Shown here: positions 12,996 through 24,003 of the stretch, piece by piece | Position numbering within the stretch: position 1 is the stretch's first letter | How the letters are laid out: each line of letters begins with the position of its first letter | From: Pseudoscleropodium purum | Lineage: Eukaryota; Streptophyta; Bryopsida; Hypnales; Brachytheciaceae | Reading direction: 5' to 3' | Assembly (NCBI GenBank): GCA_963969395.1 | Contig: OZ017796.1 | Span: 13,270,501-13,334,500, forward strand | DNA length: 64,000 nucleotides | Notes under the pieces: model-generated | Database searches by the model: none | What the model was told of the DNA's origin: nothing | The model's input: the letters and a program-made list of their open reading frames with translations, nothing else | Position numbers and translations under genes: made by a program

Positions 12996-13861
12996 TCGCA
13001 CCCCACACCGCTGAATGCCAATTCCGGAATCCTTCAAATCATCACAGCCTCACACAGCGCGCCTCCCCGTCGCGATTGATTGAAGATCTGATGATGCAAA
13101 CTTCGAAAGGCGGAGACGGAGACGACATAACACGGAGCTTCTCGGAGATGACCAGCAGCAGGCGCGGTAATAGGTCCGGATTAGGTGCAAGGGCATTTCA
13201 AGAGCGTGGCCTGGTTTGGGAGAACCACGGCAGGAACACTCTCTCTCACTCCCTCAAGGCCTTCGGGAACCGACTTTCATCCTTTTCCGTCACCCTCTCC
13301 CACACTGCAGTACTGGTTATATCGTATCCTTTCAGTTTCGGCATTTATCTCCGAATTTCTGCTTCCACACGATGCTGGATGCATCCTGAGGCTCATCCTT
13401 GCCAAATGGGACCCGCCATATAACACGCTCCATCACTGGTCAGGAATGCAGCAGTGATTCAAGCTCTGAGGCAGTCAGAATGCCGAAAGGTTTTTGAAAA
13501 CCCACGAATGCTAAGCAAAGATTTACTCAGAAACCCGGAGTCGTCATGGCCAATGGCAGGTGCTTGAAATGTTTGTGGTCTTGGCATGTAGCCACCTTCC
13601 CGTGGGCGCCATGGATAACAATCGGATAACGCTTAGTCCTAATCAGCAGAGTAGCGAGGCGTGTTGATTTCTTGCAGTTTCTGCACCCGCTCTAACATTC
13701 GATATTAGTTGACTGACGACCTTTGTGAGGGTAGGCGCTGCATCTCCAAGAACTGGTTCCTGTACGCCTGGTGAGTTGAATTTCTTCACTTCAAGGCAGT
13801 GAGGAATCCATCAATTTGAGGAAGGAATCGTGTGTAAGAATAAGCGTTTTGTTCTTGCGAG
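12996..13861. promoter_or_regulatory. Shared divergent promoter region of the two DnaJ-type genes
   Basis: An 866-bp GC-richer gap between the start of the plastid DnaJ (minus) and the zinc-finger gene (plus). No ORF is convincing: the one from 12959 to 13423 is largely antisense to DnaJ exon 1 and its leader. On the plus side a strong donor (CTG|GTGAGT at 13772) faces an acceptor-like GCGAG just before the ATG at 13862. The zinc-finger gene may therefore have an intron of about 90 nt in its 5' leader, or a further upstream exon. Confidence 0.5.
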
Positions 13862-14200
13862 ATGACGCATGTGCTGCGCGTCGGGCAGGGCTTGAAAGGC
13901 TTCGAGCGGCTGGATGTCCACAGGTCGACGGCGCTGCACAGAGGAGGCGTGCAGAGGGTTACCGTGAAGGCCATCTTCGGGAAGGCGTCGGGGAAAGTCC
14001 AGGCCACCGGGAAGGCGTGCGGCAAGTGCAAGGGGAAGGGGGGCGTGGAATGTCAGGGTTGCAAGGGAAGTGGCAAGAACAAGAGGAACGGCAACATGTT
14101 CGAGCGATGGAAATGCTACGACTGCCAGGGCTTTGGTTTCGTGAAGTGCCCCAATTGTGGCTCTCGCGGCCTCACCCCTGAGCAACGAGGCGAGCGCTGA
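13862..14200 (+). CDS. Small DnaJ-type zinc-finger protein (J-domain-less Hsp40 cysteine-rich domain)
   Basis: 112 codons. Four CxxC units make the DnaJ cysteine-rich fold: CGKC 53-56, CQGC 64-67, CYDC 85-88, CPNC 96-99. There is no J-domain. The 'NGNMFERWKCYDCQGFG' stretch and the C-terminal 'GLTPEQRGER' match plant 'DnaJ/Hsp40 cysteine-rich domain' proteins, which resemble plastid BSD2/LQY1-type zinc-finger proteins that assist protein assembly or thiol exchange. The exact partner here is unknown. An in-frame TAA lies a few codons upstream of the ATG, so this start holds unless a splice acceptor at 13861 joins an upstream exon. The coding region is GC-rich compared with its flanks. It is divergent from the plastid DnaJ, sharing its promoter gap. 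Confidence 0.85.
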   Translation: MTHVLRVGQGLKGFERLDVHRSTALHRGGVQRVTVKAIFGKASGKVQATGKACGKCKGKGGVECQGCKGSGKNKRNGNMFERWKCYDCQGFGFVKCPNCGSRGLTPEQRGER

Positions 14201-17200
14201 AGCTCCTGCAATCTTAGGTCAGCCAACGGTTTAGCGTGGGAAGGCGTTGTAGTATAGAAGTTGTTCAAATTTGCTGCAGTGTGGCGCGCGTTGTACATTA
14301 CGTATCTGTAGAATGAAGCCGGTTTCGTTCATCAATTCACAGAGTCCATAACCATGCTCTCCTTCATATCTCTTGTCATGTTTTCTGCCACGCCTTGTGT
14401 ATGCAGAATGCAACATGGAAACATTCTCAATGTGCTACTTGAGAGCCCGACTTAGACTACATTGACTGGATGTCATTGTGATGTTTTTCTTTGAGAGTTG
14501 AGCTGTCAGCATGCTGGTTCTAATTTGCTTTTACAACGAGTTGGGCCGAAGAGATCATGGAGAAATCTCTCTTTTTTTTCATTTAGATCTGGACAGTGAC
14601 CGAACTATGGCAGGGTTCCGCACTTTGGATCTTGCCAAGCTCGTGAGAAAATTGCTCACCCGGTTCCGGCTTCTTTTCGGAGTTCGAAGCTATGCAGTAT
14701 GTTTTTCAAGTTCGCAGTTTCATGTGGATTGTGGATCGATTGTGACTGTGGCCTACCTTGTTCTAGCATACAATTTGGACGATGATCCCATTCTCAAGAT
14801 GAGTCACACAGCCTTTGTGGAGTTTGGATCCACCCTTCCATGGGAACAATTTCCAGTCTTGGCAAGCTTGCTGTAGAATCGAGGTTGTTTGCACCTTGTA
14901 TGTCTCGGTACTTTTTTTTGAGGTACGAATTCTTAGGGGATTATCAATTTGGGTTGATCTTCATTTCAAATAGTTTCATCCAAGTAGCTCATGTGGGTGT
15001 TAAGGGGTGTGAGGGTCCATCAGCTAGTTGGAAATTGTCTAATTTAAAGTGAGAACATACTTGCTAGACAACTAATGAAGATTTAGGCTTTCAAAGCTAT
15101 TAGGTTGTAAGTATTGATTTAGCACTTCTAACCATAATTGGTAAAGACACAATTCACACATTTGGAATCAGGAAGTTAAGTAATTGGTGGAAATGGATGT
15201 GAATTCATTGTAACCTTGCACGTATGTCTCATATCATTTTATGACTAAAAGAATTTTCCTTTATTTCTATTTACATTCCTATTTGTTATGTTGAATTTCA
15301 ACAATGCTAGCATGTGAGTATAGAAATACAAGTGTATGAGACTTGAGCCTAGGAATATATAGATACTCTACAACCATTGAAGGTGCTTATAACACATTAA
15401 TAGAATTTTGTGTTTATTTAGACATGGGTTGTCTAACTTGACATTGTTTACTTATGCATTCAATGTAACAAACCTATGTTTTTTTATCAACATTGAAATC
15501 TAGTGACATTCACTATAACATCTTCAATGACAAAAAAAACATAGTATTGCTAAATTGAATGCATAAGTAAATGGCGTCAAGTTAGACAACCCATGTCTAA
15601 ATAAATATAGGATTCTTCTAGTGACATAAACACATATAATATAGGTATCTATAACATAGGTACCCTATAGTTATAGAAGGCTTCTATAATATAGACACCT
15701 ATAACATAAATATTTAGACTCTAGGCTCATATGTTAGTACTTACTATGTTTAACCCTTCAAGATTTATTGATTTCAAATTGTCTATAATTGTAGAAATTG
15801 TTAGTTTGATACCACCTTGTACATGACATAGATTAATAAGGCAAAAGCTATGGAATAATGAAGCATATTGATTTGTAATAGTAATCATATCAACATATAG
15901 AGGACATTGTATTTTGTATTTGTACATGGGATATTGGGAGATAGGACATTAGAGGTGCATATAATTTTGGGAAGATAGTACCAATTTGGTTACTAATACC
16001 AAATAGTAATTTGGATATTTAGTAATCTATTCCAATTAGCTACTAATTAGCACTATTTAGTTGTTAGATTAAATTTGTAAAGAAATACTTGCTTATGTTG
16101 TGCAAATGCTAAGCAAGCATATTTTTACACCAACAATAAATGTAGTTCATTTTAGCATCATGATATCTAAAGTTTCTATTTCTAATTTAAGCTATTGCAA
16201 ATTAGGAAGTAAAAGAGAAATTGAAGTCATGAATGAACCTTGCAAAGATCATGATAGCAATTATACTTCAAGTGCAAAAGACTTTGTTATCGTTTTGCAA
16301 ATCCTTGTATTCATTTTTATCATAAAATTTGACCAACTCAAGGAATGATTGCAATTTGGTTAGGATTGATTTGTTACTTGTCATATTTGGTTAAATTACA
16401 AGCATATTTACAGTTTGTAGATGTGAAAAATGATATAGCATTTCAAAATCTAAATTATGTTTCATATTTTGATAGTTGAATATAAATCAAACTAAAAATT
16501 TATATTCAAGTTCAAGTATCCTAAATTGTGATGGCTATTTTTAAAGAAATACTAATGAATTTGTAAATGCTCCTTCCAAAGTAGTTTTAGTAAATGGTCG
16601 ATGTTACATTTGGAAAGACTCTAGAAACCATCGCTATAGGAATTGTTTAATTCTAAGTTAATCTAAGCATCAACATTTGTACCAATGGTCAATTGGAAGT
16701 TTATAAGTATTAACTCTTAATACTATTGAAGACCCCCAAACACTATTGAATTACAAAACATTATTAAAGACTCAAGAATATCTTTGTGTATATGATTGAA
16801 GGACGTTAAGCCACTTTACATCTAGAAGCTAAGCCAATTTGTTATGTCAAAGGCCAAAAATCCTCATTTGTAATTGGACTAAATGCTAAAAATAATCCCA
16901 ACTCCTTTACATTTAGAAGTTGGGCCAATTTGGTGGAATAAATTTCAATTCAAAAAGGACATAATCTAACGCAGTTTATGCTCATTGAATTGGATGCACA
17001 AAAAATGAGAGGCCAATTTTTGGCCTTTGGATCACTATCAAATTTCATTAAATTTTTTTAATATAAAATACTATTTTTTTAAACAAATGGTATTCATTGG
17101 ATTTTGTGCAATTGGCTTCAACGAATTGACCCAGCTTCTAAATATAAAGTGATTTTGAAAATTTCACCCCCTTTTTGTTCTAGGTTTTATTGAATCAACC

Positions 17201-17386
17201 CATCTTCTTGGCATCAAGACCTTTACATATGGGAGAATTAACCCTCATCATATTTTTATTCTAATGAGTAGTTGAGGATGGCCTTGAATGCAAAAGGGAT
17301 TGAAACTTTGTATAGTTAGACTCAAGAAGAATTCATGCGGTCTCTAAGTATAAAGTGACCTTTGGGCTACATTATCTTTTAGAAGA
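14201..17386. other. 3' flank of the zinc-finger gene, then gene-free AT-rich DNA
   Basis: About the first 600 bases have gene-like composition and may be the 3' UTR. An ORF at 14511-14876 has no family resemblance. Beyond that the sequence is AT-rich with one foldback element (15413-15605) and short A/T-rich tandem motifs around 15610-15720 (repeated 'ATAGGTA/CTATAA'). No gene is supported. Confidence 0.55.
15413..15605. mobile_element. Foldback MITE with about 65-bp inverted arms
   Basis: The left arm starts TTTATTTAGACATGGGTTG and the right arm ends CAACCCATGTCTAAATAAA. Arms match over about 65 bp (including GTCTAACTTGAC and TTACTTATGCATTCAA) with few differences, around a roughly 60-bp centre. 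It has no coding capacity. The superfamily is not assigned because the target duplication is ambiguous in this A/T context. Confidence 0.75.
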
Positions 17387-17486
17387 ACATGCCTTCTAAG
17401 ATACCTTGGTCCCCTTCATATATCAAAGACCCTTTTACAAATATTGAATAATGTAATACACTTGTCATGATTTAATTTATCTACTT

Positions 17487-18617
17487 CACTACACAAAATA
17501 GTGAAATTAAGTTGCCCCACACTAATTTCTTGACAATTCACACTATATAAATATTCTCTGCTATTGTACAATGATGCATTTAATCCAAAGCCATGTATAT
17601 AGCATAGATCAATGCACCAGTTCAAGGCATGGTTCACAGAGTTGCATGCACCTCCATGTGTACAAGCATTGATTCATGAGGTAATTAATTTGAGGTAAGG
17701 CAACCTAATTGGGAAGGCAATCTAATTTCACTATTTTGTGTAGAAGAAAATGAGGGTTTTTGCATTTTTGCTTTTGCAACTACAATGTGTAACTTGTTTT
17801 GTAGTTGCATAGGATGTTTGCAACTAGGTGACAATCTAGAGCCCATAATTGCAGTGGACAAGTTGCAATAATTGCAATTTAGTTGTAGGTTTTTTTGTCA
17901 TTCGACAACATGCAAAGAACTTCATCTTTATATGCAACTTGTAGATTTGTAAATTCCAAATATTAATCTCAATGATTTGTATATTTCCAAATTTTATATC
18001 TACCTAATTTTAGATTTTAGAATTCTAGAACTATTTTTTTCTAGATTTTAGAATTTCAAATCTACCTTTCCCTAGATTTCAATATTTTAGATCTACCATT
18101 TTCTAGAGTTCAAAATTTCAAATGTACCTTTTCCACTTCCTAGATTTCTAAAATTTAGTTTCATAGATTTTAAAATTTCGTGAAGTTTAATTATTTTTTT
18201 ATTTCTACAAATTGTAGAAACCTTAGAATTCTATCAAAAAAACTTATTGTATAGGACTACAACAATTTATGAGTCTTATATGTTCAATCTAATGGTAATT
18301 TTTACAATTGATATGGAACAATTGATATAAGACAAATGGGAATGAACTTTAAGAGCAACTAGGAAACAACTAGTGTGCTACTAAAAACCAGCTAGGAAAC
18401 AACTATCAATGGTCATTTTCTAGTTGCATGATAGTTGTATAGGACACTAGTTGTTTCCTAGTTGTTTTTTGCAACTATAGAATGACTACTATCAAACTAA
18501 AACAATGTATGAATGTTGTAAAACAACTACATAAAAAATTACATTAGATTTGGTGCAAATAGAGAGGAAACTAGTTGCATAATAGTTGGTCGTACCAAAC
18601 ATGTTTTTCTTCTAGTG
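17487..18617. mobile_element. Non-autonomous CACTA (En/Spm-like) element, 1.13 kb
   Basis: It begins CACTACACAAAATAG and ends TTTTTCTTCTAGTG. It is flanked by CTT (17484-17486) and CTC (18618-18620), read as a 3-bp target duplication with one change. Copy C holds the empty site: 'CCACTTCAACATTGTG' at about 49572 corresponds to the joined flanks here. Subterminal motifs built on CTAGTTG / AACTAG recur near the right end, as in CACTA elements. No transposase ORF is present. Confidence 0.82.
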
Positions 18618-19654
18618 CTCCAACCTTGTGAAATGTATTCTTCTTAATTATCTCTAAGACTTGAGTATACACATAAGGTATGACATAGAAAAACAATTGC
18701 TTGAGACACAACCAAACCATGGACTCTCAATATAAATATAGTCCAAATATTAACACCTCAACAAGACCATCAATATTCAAAAATACAATAAAGCCATTAG
18801 GAATAGTCATTGAACAAGTGTCATGTGAATTCACCAATTGGGTGTTTATTACATTCATTGTGACATCATATTAAGCTTGATTTGTTGGTGACTCTACTAT
18901 CAAATACTATTAGCACTTTATTACTCAAATGAGCTTTAAAAGTGAATCAAAATCAAAGTACTTTGCTACTAATTTAGTGGGTCATTTGCAGCAAGGGGAG
19001 AGCCGTTTTATGCTTGTTCCCCTTGCCAGAACCAATAGTACGTTGTTAGGTTTTCATAATAATAAAAACTTAATAAAAAAATTGAATTAAAAAAATTTTG
19101 AAAATTTTGAAAAAATCAATTAAAAAAATTAATTTAATTTTTTCCAATTATTTTTTTAATCAATTTTTTAATATAATCTGACATGGCAATTGCTATGCCA
19201 CGTCAGCCAACTGCAATGGCGGAGTTCATGGCATCCAAGAAAACCCAAGGAACTTGTAGCCCTATAGACAAGTTGAATTTCTTCTAATGATTTTCTTCTA
19301 TTTGCAAAGTAAAGCACACTATTTTATTATCCAAATTCCAAGAGGTTTTTGAGTGAGTATTTGCAATAAGTCACAATAATGCGTGCTCATACTTCATCAC
19401 ATTTGATGACCTGTAACAGCAAGATATATTGTTGCACACTTCCGGTGCATACTTGGAACATTGAGTTTGTCTGTGTTGCTCAGCCCTTGTACTTGCCAAC
19501 ACGGCTTACCTATTGTTAATCCACTAATTACAAAAAGCATTGCTATGGTAGTTTTCAGGCTTGCTACCTGTGCCCTAATTAGAGAATAAAACCTAGCCTG
19601 AGGCAGGTGCAAAGCACATAGTGGACCACACAACCTTGAGGATTAGGGGTCTCT

Positions 19655-20522
19655 CTAGCTCCAGCACAAAATGTGAACAAGTGAAAACACTAGCGCCGCT
19701 GTAAATATTGTAAGCGGGACTAGAAGACCGAGTGCAATCCTCCAGGAAGGAACTTGACGTGTGCGATTAAAATCTAAACGATATTTCTTTTGGCAGTCTA
19801 GGCTACCAAAATCAAAGTCAGCATATCCTGTTACCCTCAAATTCAAAAGGCATTTCACAAGTACCTGAAAGTCCTACAACGAATCAAAATTTTTGGTTCA
19901 GCAGACAAGTGAAAACTTCGACAGCAGAATGAAAAAACAGAACAGAATTCTGACTATGAACATTGACCGTGCTCTGAACATGACTATGAAGTTCACTTCA
20001 AACGTGATGAAATCTTACCCGACTGGCAGCATTTTCTCCTGTTATCGTCTCTTCTGAATCACGAATCTCACCGAACTTCTTGAATGCAACAACGACGAGC
20101 ATAAAATACGCAAAGAGGGAAAGACCGACGGGACTCCAAAGATGCTCGCACTCCAGCTTATTGGATGTTGCAACCGCTGCCAAAACTACCCCCTCGAATA
20201 CACTATACAAACCGGCCAATTGGTACACTTCATTCATGATACTCCTCATCTCTGATTCCTTGTGCAGTATCCGATGAGTAACGAGTTCTATGTTCTCTTT
20301 CCACGACGTCAGTGCTGCGCGAGCCATCCTTTTCTTTCGCTTGACTTCAGTGGAATCATTTTCCTCATCAGCATACAGTTCCACTTGAAGATAGATTATT
20401 CTCTCCATGTACCCCATTTCTCTCTCACCCACACCTTGCATCTCGACTCTCTCACCCTCCTCCCTGCCGTTGGGATGACTCCCCGTCCCTACGTTTAACT
20501 CGGGATTCCCATCGGCGGCCAT
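19655..20522 (-). CDS. Putative three-pass membrane protein with coiled-coil N-terminus, copy A
   Basis: Two exons: 20522-20019 (donor CGG|GTAAGA) and 19864-19655 (acceptor TTTCAG), both phase 0; 237 residues. The acidic/charged N-terminus (about 1-105) has VKRKKRMARAALTSWKE and is probably helical. Next comes SEMRSIMNEVYQLAGLYSVFEGVVLAAVA (about 105-135, first hydrophobic segment). A Cys/Trp motif (CEHLWSP) and a second hydrophobic segment (LSLFAYFMLVVVAF) follow. Exon 2 ends with a third (LGLLVPLTIFTAALVFSLVHIL). The start is set at ATG 20522 because AATATGGCCGCC is a good context and all copies share it. The 'MNEVYQL..YSVFEGVV' core recalls plant-specific unnamed membrane proteins; function unknown. 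A GACTTTCAG acceptor is used because only it is conserved in all three copies. Confidence 0.7.
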
Positions 20523-22481
20523 ATTGACGACCTCTGTATCCAGCCACAACCACACTTGGTTCGGTAAACGAGAGCTCGCGAGTTGCTGGGTACGTGAGTT
20601 TGTACAACTGGTATCATACCAAAGCTTGTGCGCCGTGACTCAAAAGCTAACATCTAAGTGCTCCATCCGTGATAACGAAAGATTTTTCGATTATATATGG
20701 ATTAGTTCTACATTCTTCATTCATAGCAACAGTTCACCATGCTACACAATATGCGAATGCAGATTAACAAGAAGAGACGTACAAGTACGTCCTGACTTAT
20801 GAGAGACAGTATGCGTTCTGCTCTTTTTTGGTTTCTTCAATCGTGCTCAAAAGGGAGTTTTAAGAGTTTACCATCTCAGTTGGACCATTACCAGTTCTTA
20901 ATGAAGTGGTAAACTCTATTTCATGGCCATGATGGTAAGCTCGGAAAACTCTTTTATGGCTATCCTGCACAACCTCAGAAGAGAAGTGCAGTTGCCACAT
21001 GAACATTATTATAATAAGCTTCCTGGATCTACTACGGGATTTGAAAGATCTACACCAGGAAAAACTGATTTTGCAAACTCGATCGAACCTACTCACATCT
21101 TAACCACAGTTGCAAATAAAACTGGAAGAACCTCGGAGACCAAACGATTCCAAAATAGACAACGAATGGACCAGCAACTATCCATCGATTCATCAAACCC
21201 TCCGCTACAAAATAGGAGGCCTGGGGGAAGGACAATATACCCAGTACACCAATTACTCTCGTTAGGTTGCGCTTCTCGTTACCTAGGATAATTAAAAATT
21301 GAGATTTCAAAATCTCAATTTTGAAGTTATTATTGATACTCAAAAGTATCTTATTCATCAATTTCACGTTGAAGATTACAGGTTATCGAGTTCCATACGA
21401 CGACGGAACGGGTAACTCGAGATTTCATTCAGCCTACCCCAGCCCTTTCTAGTCTAGCTTCCCCGACGATCTATGCAAGTCTAGCTGGTGATTACACATA
21501 TAATGCAAAGTCAGCTTTCCAAGCATTACAGCAGAAGTATAAAAGATACAAAGTTAACGGACTTAGAAGGCATGCCTGGCTAGCTCTGGAGTCGGTTATC
21601 AAATGCACAGCAACTGAATCCCGGAACCACAACTACAGTTCGTCGATCAGTTCCCAGTTTCGTGTTTGCAGCACCACACGCACACGAATGAAGACAGGCA
21701 CTCCATCGATGCTCTTACAAAGCATTTATCAATGAGTTCTGTTCATTCAAGTTGGCCACTGGAGCATACCGACAGCCCGAAATGGCGGGTGAACACAAAG
21801 TCATACTGCATCTTTCTGCCCATATGGGCGAAAAGCAAGTGGGGTCCGTGAGAAGGAGTGTCGGAAATTTAATTTACAGTCATTCTGATGAGGGTTGTTT
21901 CACTCTAGAGTTACCGTAATTGGAAAGTTATGCAACCCCTCCTCCCTATGCGGAGGCTTATTCTAGCCCTGACTGGTTACCGTGCAGATTTGTCCAGCAG
22001 GTTTCCTGTAACCGTGAAGTTTGAATCAGAGCTCATTTCTGAGGAAGGAGAAGCTGCAAATGGTTGTTGATTTCTTTCAAACTCTCGTGGTGGGAGACTA
22101 CCCCCTCAAAAGATGGCTCTCCCTTGGTTTGCATTAGTTGCCCCCTTCTTTCAAAAAATTTACAGTCCTTTGATTTTTTTAAGAAAAAATGCTTACCTTT
22201 AAAATTGCCGTTGATTTCTCAAGAAACCACAAGCCATTGATCGTGTGAGATTTAATTTGAGCCATTCAAATATGAAATACGAAATGAATATCAAATATGT
22301 ATATAATATTGGATATAGATACAGGATGAATTCTAAATATGATTATCGAATATGAATATAGTACCAAATATGGATATGAAATGAATATTAAATATTGGAT
22401 ACAAATACAATACCAGATATGGATATGGAGGAATTATCCCATGTATTGATTGTCACTATGTTGGTTTTTGAAAATTACAAG

Positions 22482-22605
22482 AGGGAGGAGGGGGGAGGGG
22501 GGAGGGGGAGGAGGGGGGAGGGGGGAGGGGGGAGGGGGGAGGGGGAGGAGGGGGGAGGGGGGAGGGGGGAGGGGGGAGGGGGAGGGGGAGGAGGGGGAGG
22601 AGGGT
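22482..22605 (+). repeat. GGAGGGGG low-complexity tract (purine strand)
   Basis: About 120 bases of almost pure G and A on the plus strand, in units of GGAGGGG(G) and GGAGGAGGGG. Many runs of four to six G are spaced by single A residues, so G-quadruplex or triplex formation is expected. The Gly/Arg/Glu ORF across it is an artefact. Confidence 0.95.
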
Positions 22606-22631
22606 TGTACATGAAAAATTTAATATCTTTA

Positions 22632-22840
22632 CACTACAAAAGAAAAGGGTGTTTTAAGTGAGGTTTTAAATATAATCCTAAACAAAAGATTATAAAAAAT
22701 GGTTTGAAGGAGATTTTTAACAAAATTTTGTTAAAAATACATGTGTTTTTAATAAAATCTCCTTGAAGACCATTACTTACAATCTTATATTTAGGACTAT
22801 ACTTAAAACCTCACTTAAAACACCCTTTTCTCTTGTAGTG
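22632..22840. mobile_element. CACTA-type MITE, 209 bp, TTA target duplication
   Basis: The ends are CACTACAAAAGAAAAGGGTG and CACCCTTTTCTCTTGTAGTG. The arms pair over most of the length (including TTTTAAGTGAGG and GGAGATTTT), so it is a foldback. It is flanked on both sides by TTA (22629-22631 and 22841-22843). No coding capacity. Confidence 0.88.
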
Positions 22841-22881
22841 TTAAAACCCAAAAATAGAGTCACTTTTAGGTGGATAGTGGG

Positions 22882-23146
22882 CAGGGTTGACGAATCTCTA
22901 CGTCCACCCAAAAAAAGCGTCCATAACCCGGACGCACGGACGTTGGCGGACGCAGTGTCCCGACCGCTGTCGGAAAGCGGACGGCCCGAGGCGGACGCCC
23001 AGATCGTGCGGACCACATCAGTCCGCGTGTCGATCGGACGGCCATAATTGGGTAGACGGGTGGACGGATGCTGCGTCCGCCGGGACCGCGAATGTTAGCG
23101 GACGCTGCGAACACAGCATTTGTGTCCGGACGTCGTGTCAACCCTG
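22882..23146. mobile_element. Short non-autonomous hAT-like element (copy 2), 8-bp target duplication
   Basis: 265 bp, same ends as copy 1. Exact 8-bp flanking repeat ATAGTGGG (22874-22881 and 23147-23154). The middle contains GCGGACCACATCAGTCCGCG and the next bases GTGTCGATCGGACGG. The reverse complement of this block recurs at about 45805-45845, in front of the plus-strand gene of the 10.7 kb element. Confidence 0.92.
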
Positions 23147-23317
23147 ATAGTGGGTACCTTTCCTCACTATTCACTCAAAAAATGGCTCCCCTTCACTCTC
23201 GTAGTGGGAGACAATATCTATCAAGATGACTACAGAATCAATTCAAATTCTCCACTCTTGAAATGCAAAATAGAGCTAAATTAGTCCAAGCAAAAATGAA
23301 AACAGAGCAGTTTGAAT

Positions 23318-23636
23318 CATGGTTGTCATAACGGGCTAGTTAGGGTCATCGGACGGGACAGATGGACGGACGGACAAACCGGACCGGACAGACGGACGAT
23401 TCGGATAGCTTTAATTTTGTAACTTGTGCAATTTTGCGGAATGACACATCACCTCGGAATGCGAAATTCAGGGCCCTGACGATCTCGTCCGCACCTAGCA
23501 TGTTCTTTAATCCACATGGCATCCACGTGGCCTATTTTTCTGTTATCAAAAAGTCAACTATGTGTTGATTGTATTGGACGGGCAGGACCTCTAACGGACG
23601 GGCAAACCGGACGTCCGTCCTCTATGACAACTCATG
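23318..23636. mobile_element. Unclassified short inverted-repeat element B, intact copy
   Basis: 319 bp running from CATGGTTGTCATAACGG to CTATGACAACTCATG, an imperfect inverted repeat of about 13 bp. The interior has CGGACG-type motifs next to each end and an AT-rich centre. A second copy in reverse orientation is split by the 10.7 kb element (38468-38730 and 49420-49444). The target duplication is unclear: CATG flanks both ends and may belong to the element. Superfamily not assigned. Confidence 0.75.
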
Positions 23637-24003
23637 TTAAAAATCAATGGAAAGAGGTGTTAAAAAAAGAGATACACCACGTGGTCTTTGATTTCTCTTT
23701 CACCATCACATTGCACGTATTCTCGGTTGGACAGAAAGAGTACCTGAAGGTCATCGACTGGGCTTCAGTGCCGACGTAAATCATGCACTTCGTGTCCTTT
23801 TGTGGCTTGACGATGACGCAGCTCCTTGCCTCTGCCGCCTTTATTTCTCTAGGACCTCGTCGTAAGTGACTTCCTCTTCTGCTTACTGTCAATTTGTAAT
23901 GGAATTTCTGAACGTTTGTCTATCTTTTTTTCACTATTTCAGCAACATGCACAAGACCAGCACTTCGACTGCTCTTGTCAACAACGATTTCTATTAACAC
24001 GGC

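Larger units (their letters stand above)
17386..21850. repeat. Segmental repeat, copy A (carries a membrane-protein gene)
   Basis: Copy A aligns along its length with 28361-28716 plus 34882-37560 (copy B) and with 49466-52945 (copy C), all in the same orientation. Landmarks include 'AACATGCCTT', 'GAGTGAGTATTTGC', 'CCTGAGGCAGGTGCAAAGC', the two-exon gene, 'GGTAACTCGAGATTTCATTC' and 'GTCTAGCTGGTGAT'. Copy A is interrupted by a CACTA element (17487-18617) and by a block at roughly 18985-19280 absent from the others. Confidence 0.85.
21880..23290. repeat. Broken dispersed repeat, inverted relative to 57470-57850
   Basis: 21880-22115 matches the reverse complement of about 57600-57850: 'GTTTCACTCTAGAGTTA', 'GATTTGTCCAGCAGG', 'AAGTTTGAATCAGAG' and 'CTCTCGTGGTGGGAGA'. 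23190-23290 matches 57480-57600. The intervening 1 kb here holds the G-rich tract and two transposons, so this copy was opened by later insertions. The 57.5 kb copy contains a short open frame (57371-57589, minus) of unknown identity; the repeat may derive from a gene. Confidence 0.7.

Noticed and set aside
12643..13423. Plus-strand ORFs opposite DnaJ exon 1 and its upstream region
   Set aside because: Mostly antisense shadows of a GC-rich exon; no family resemblance and a clear coding sequence on the other strand.
13786..14298. Minus-strand ORFs opposite the zinc-finger gene
   Set aside because: Shadows of the plus-strand gene with its four CxxC motifs.
22395..22661. Gly/Arg/Glu-rich ORF
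   Set aside because: A translation of the GGAGGGG tract; simple repeat, not a gene.
22866..23174. Pro/Arg-rich ORFs on both strands
   Set aside because: Translations of the CGGACG-rich transposon; the same artefact appears at 43530-43754 and 49191-49406.
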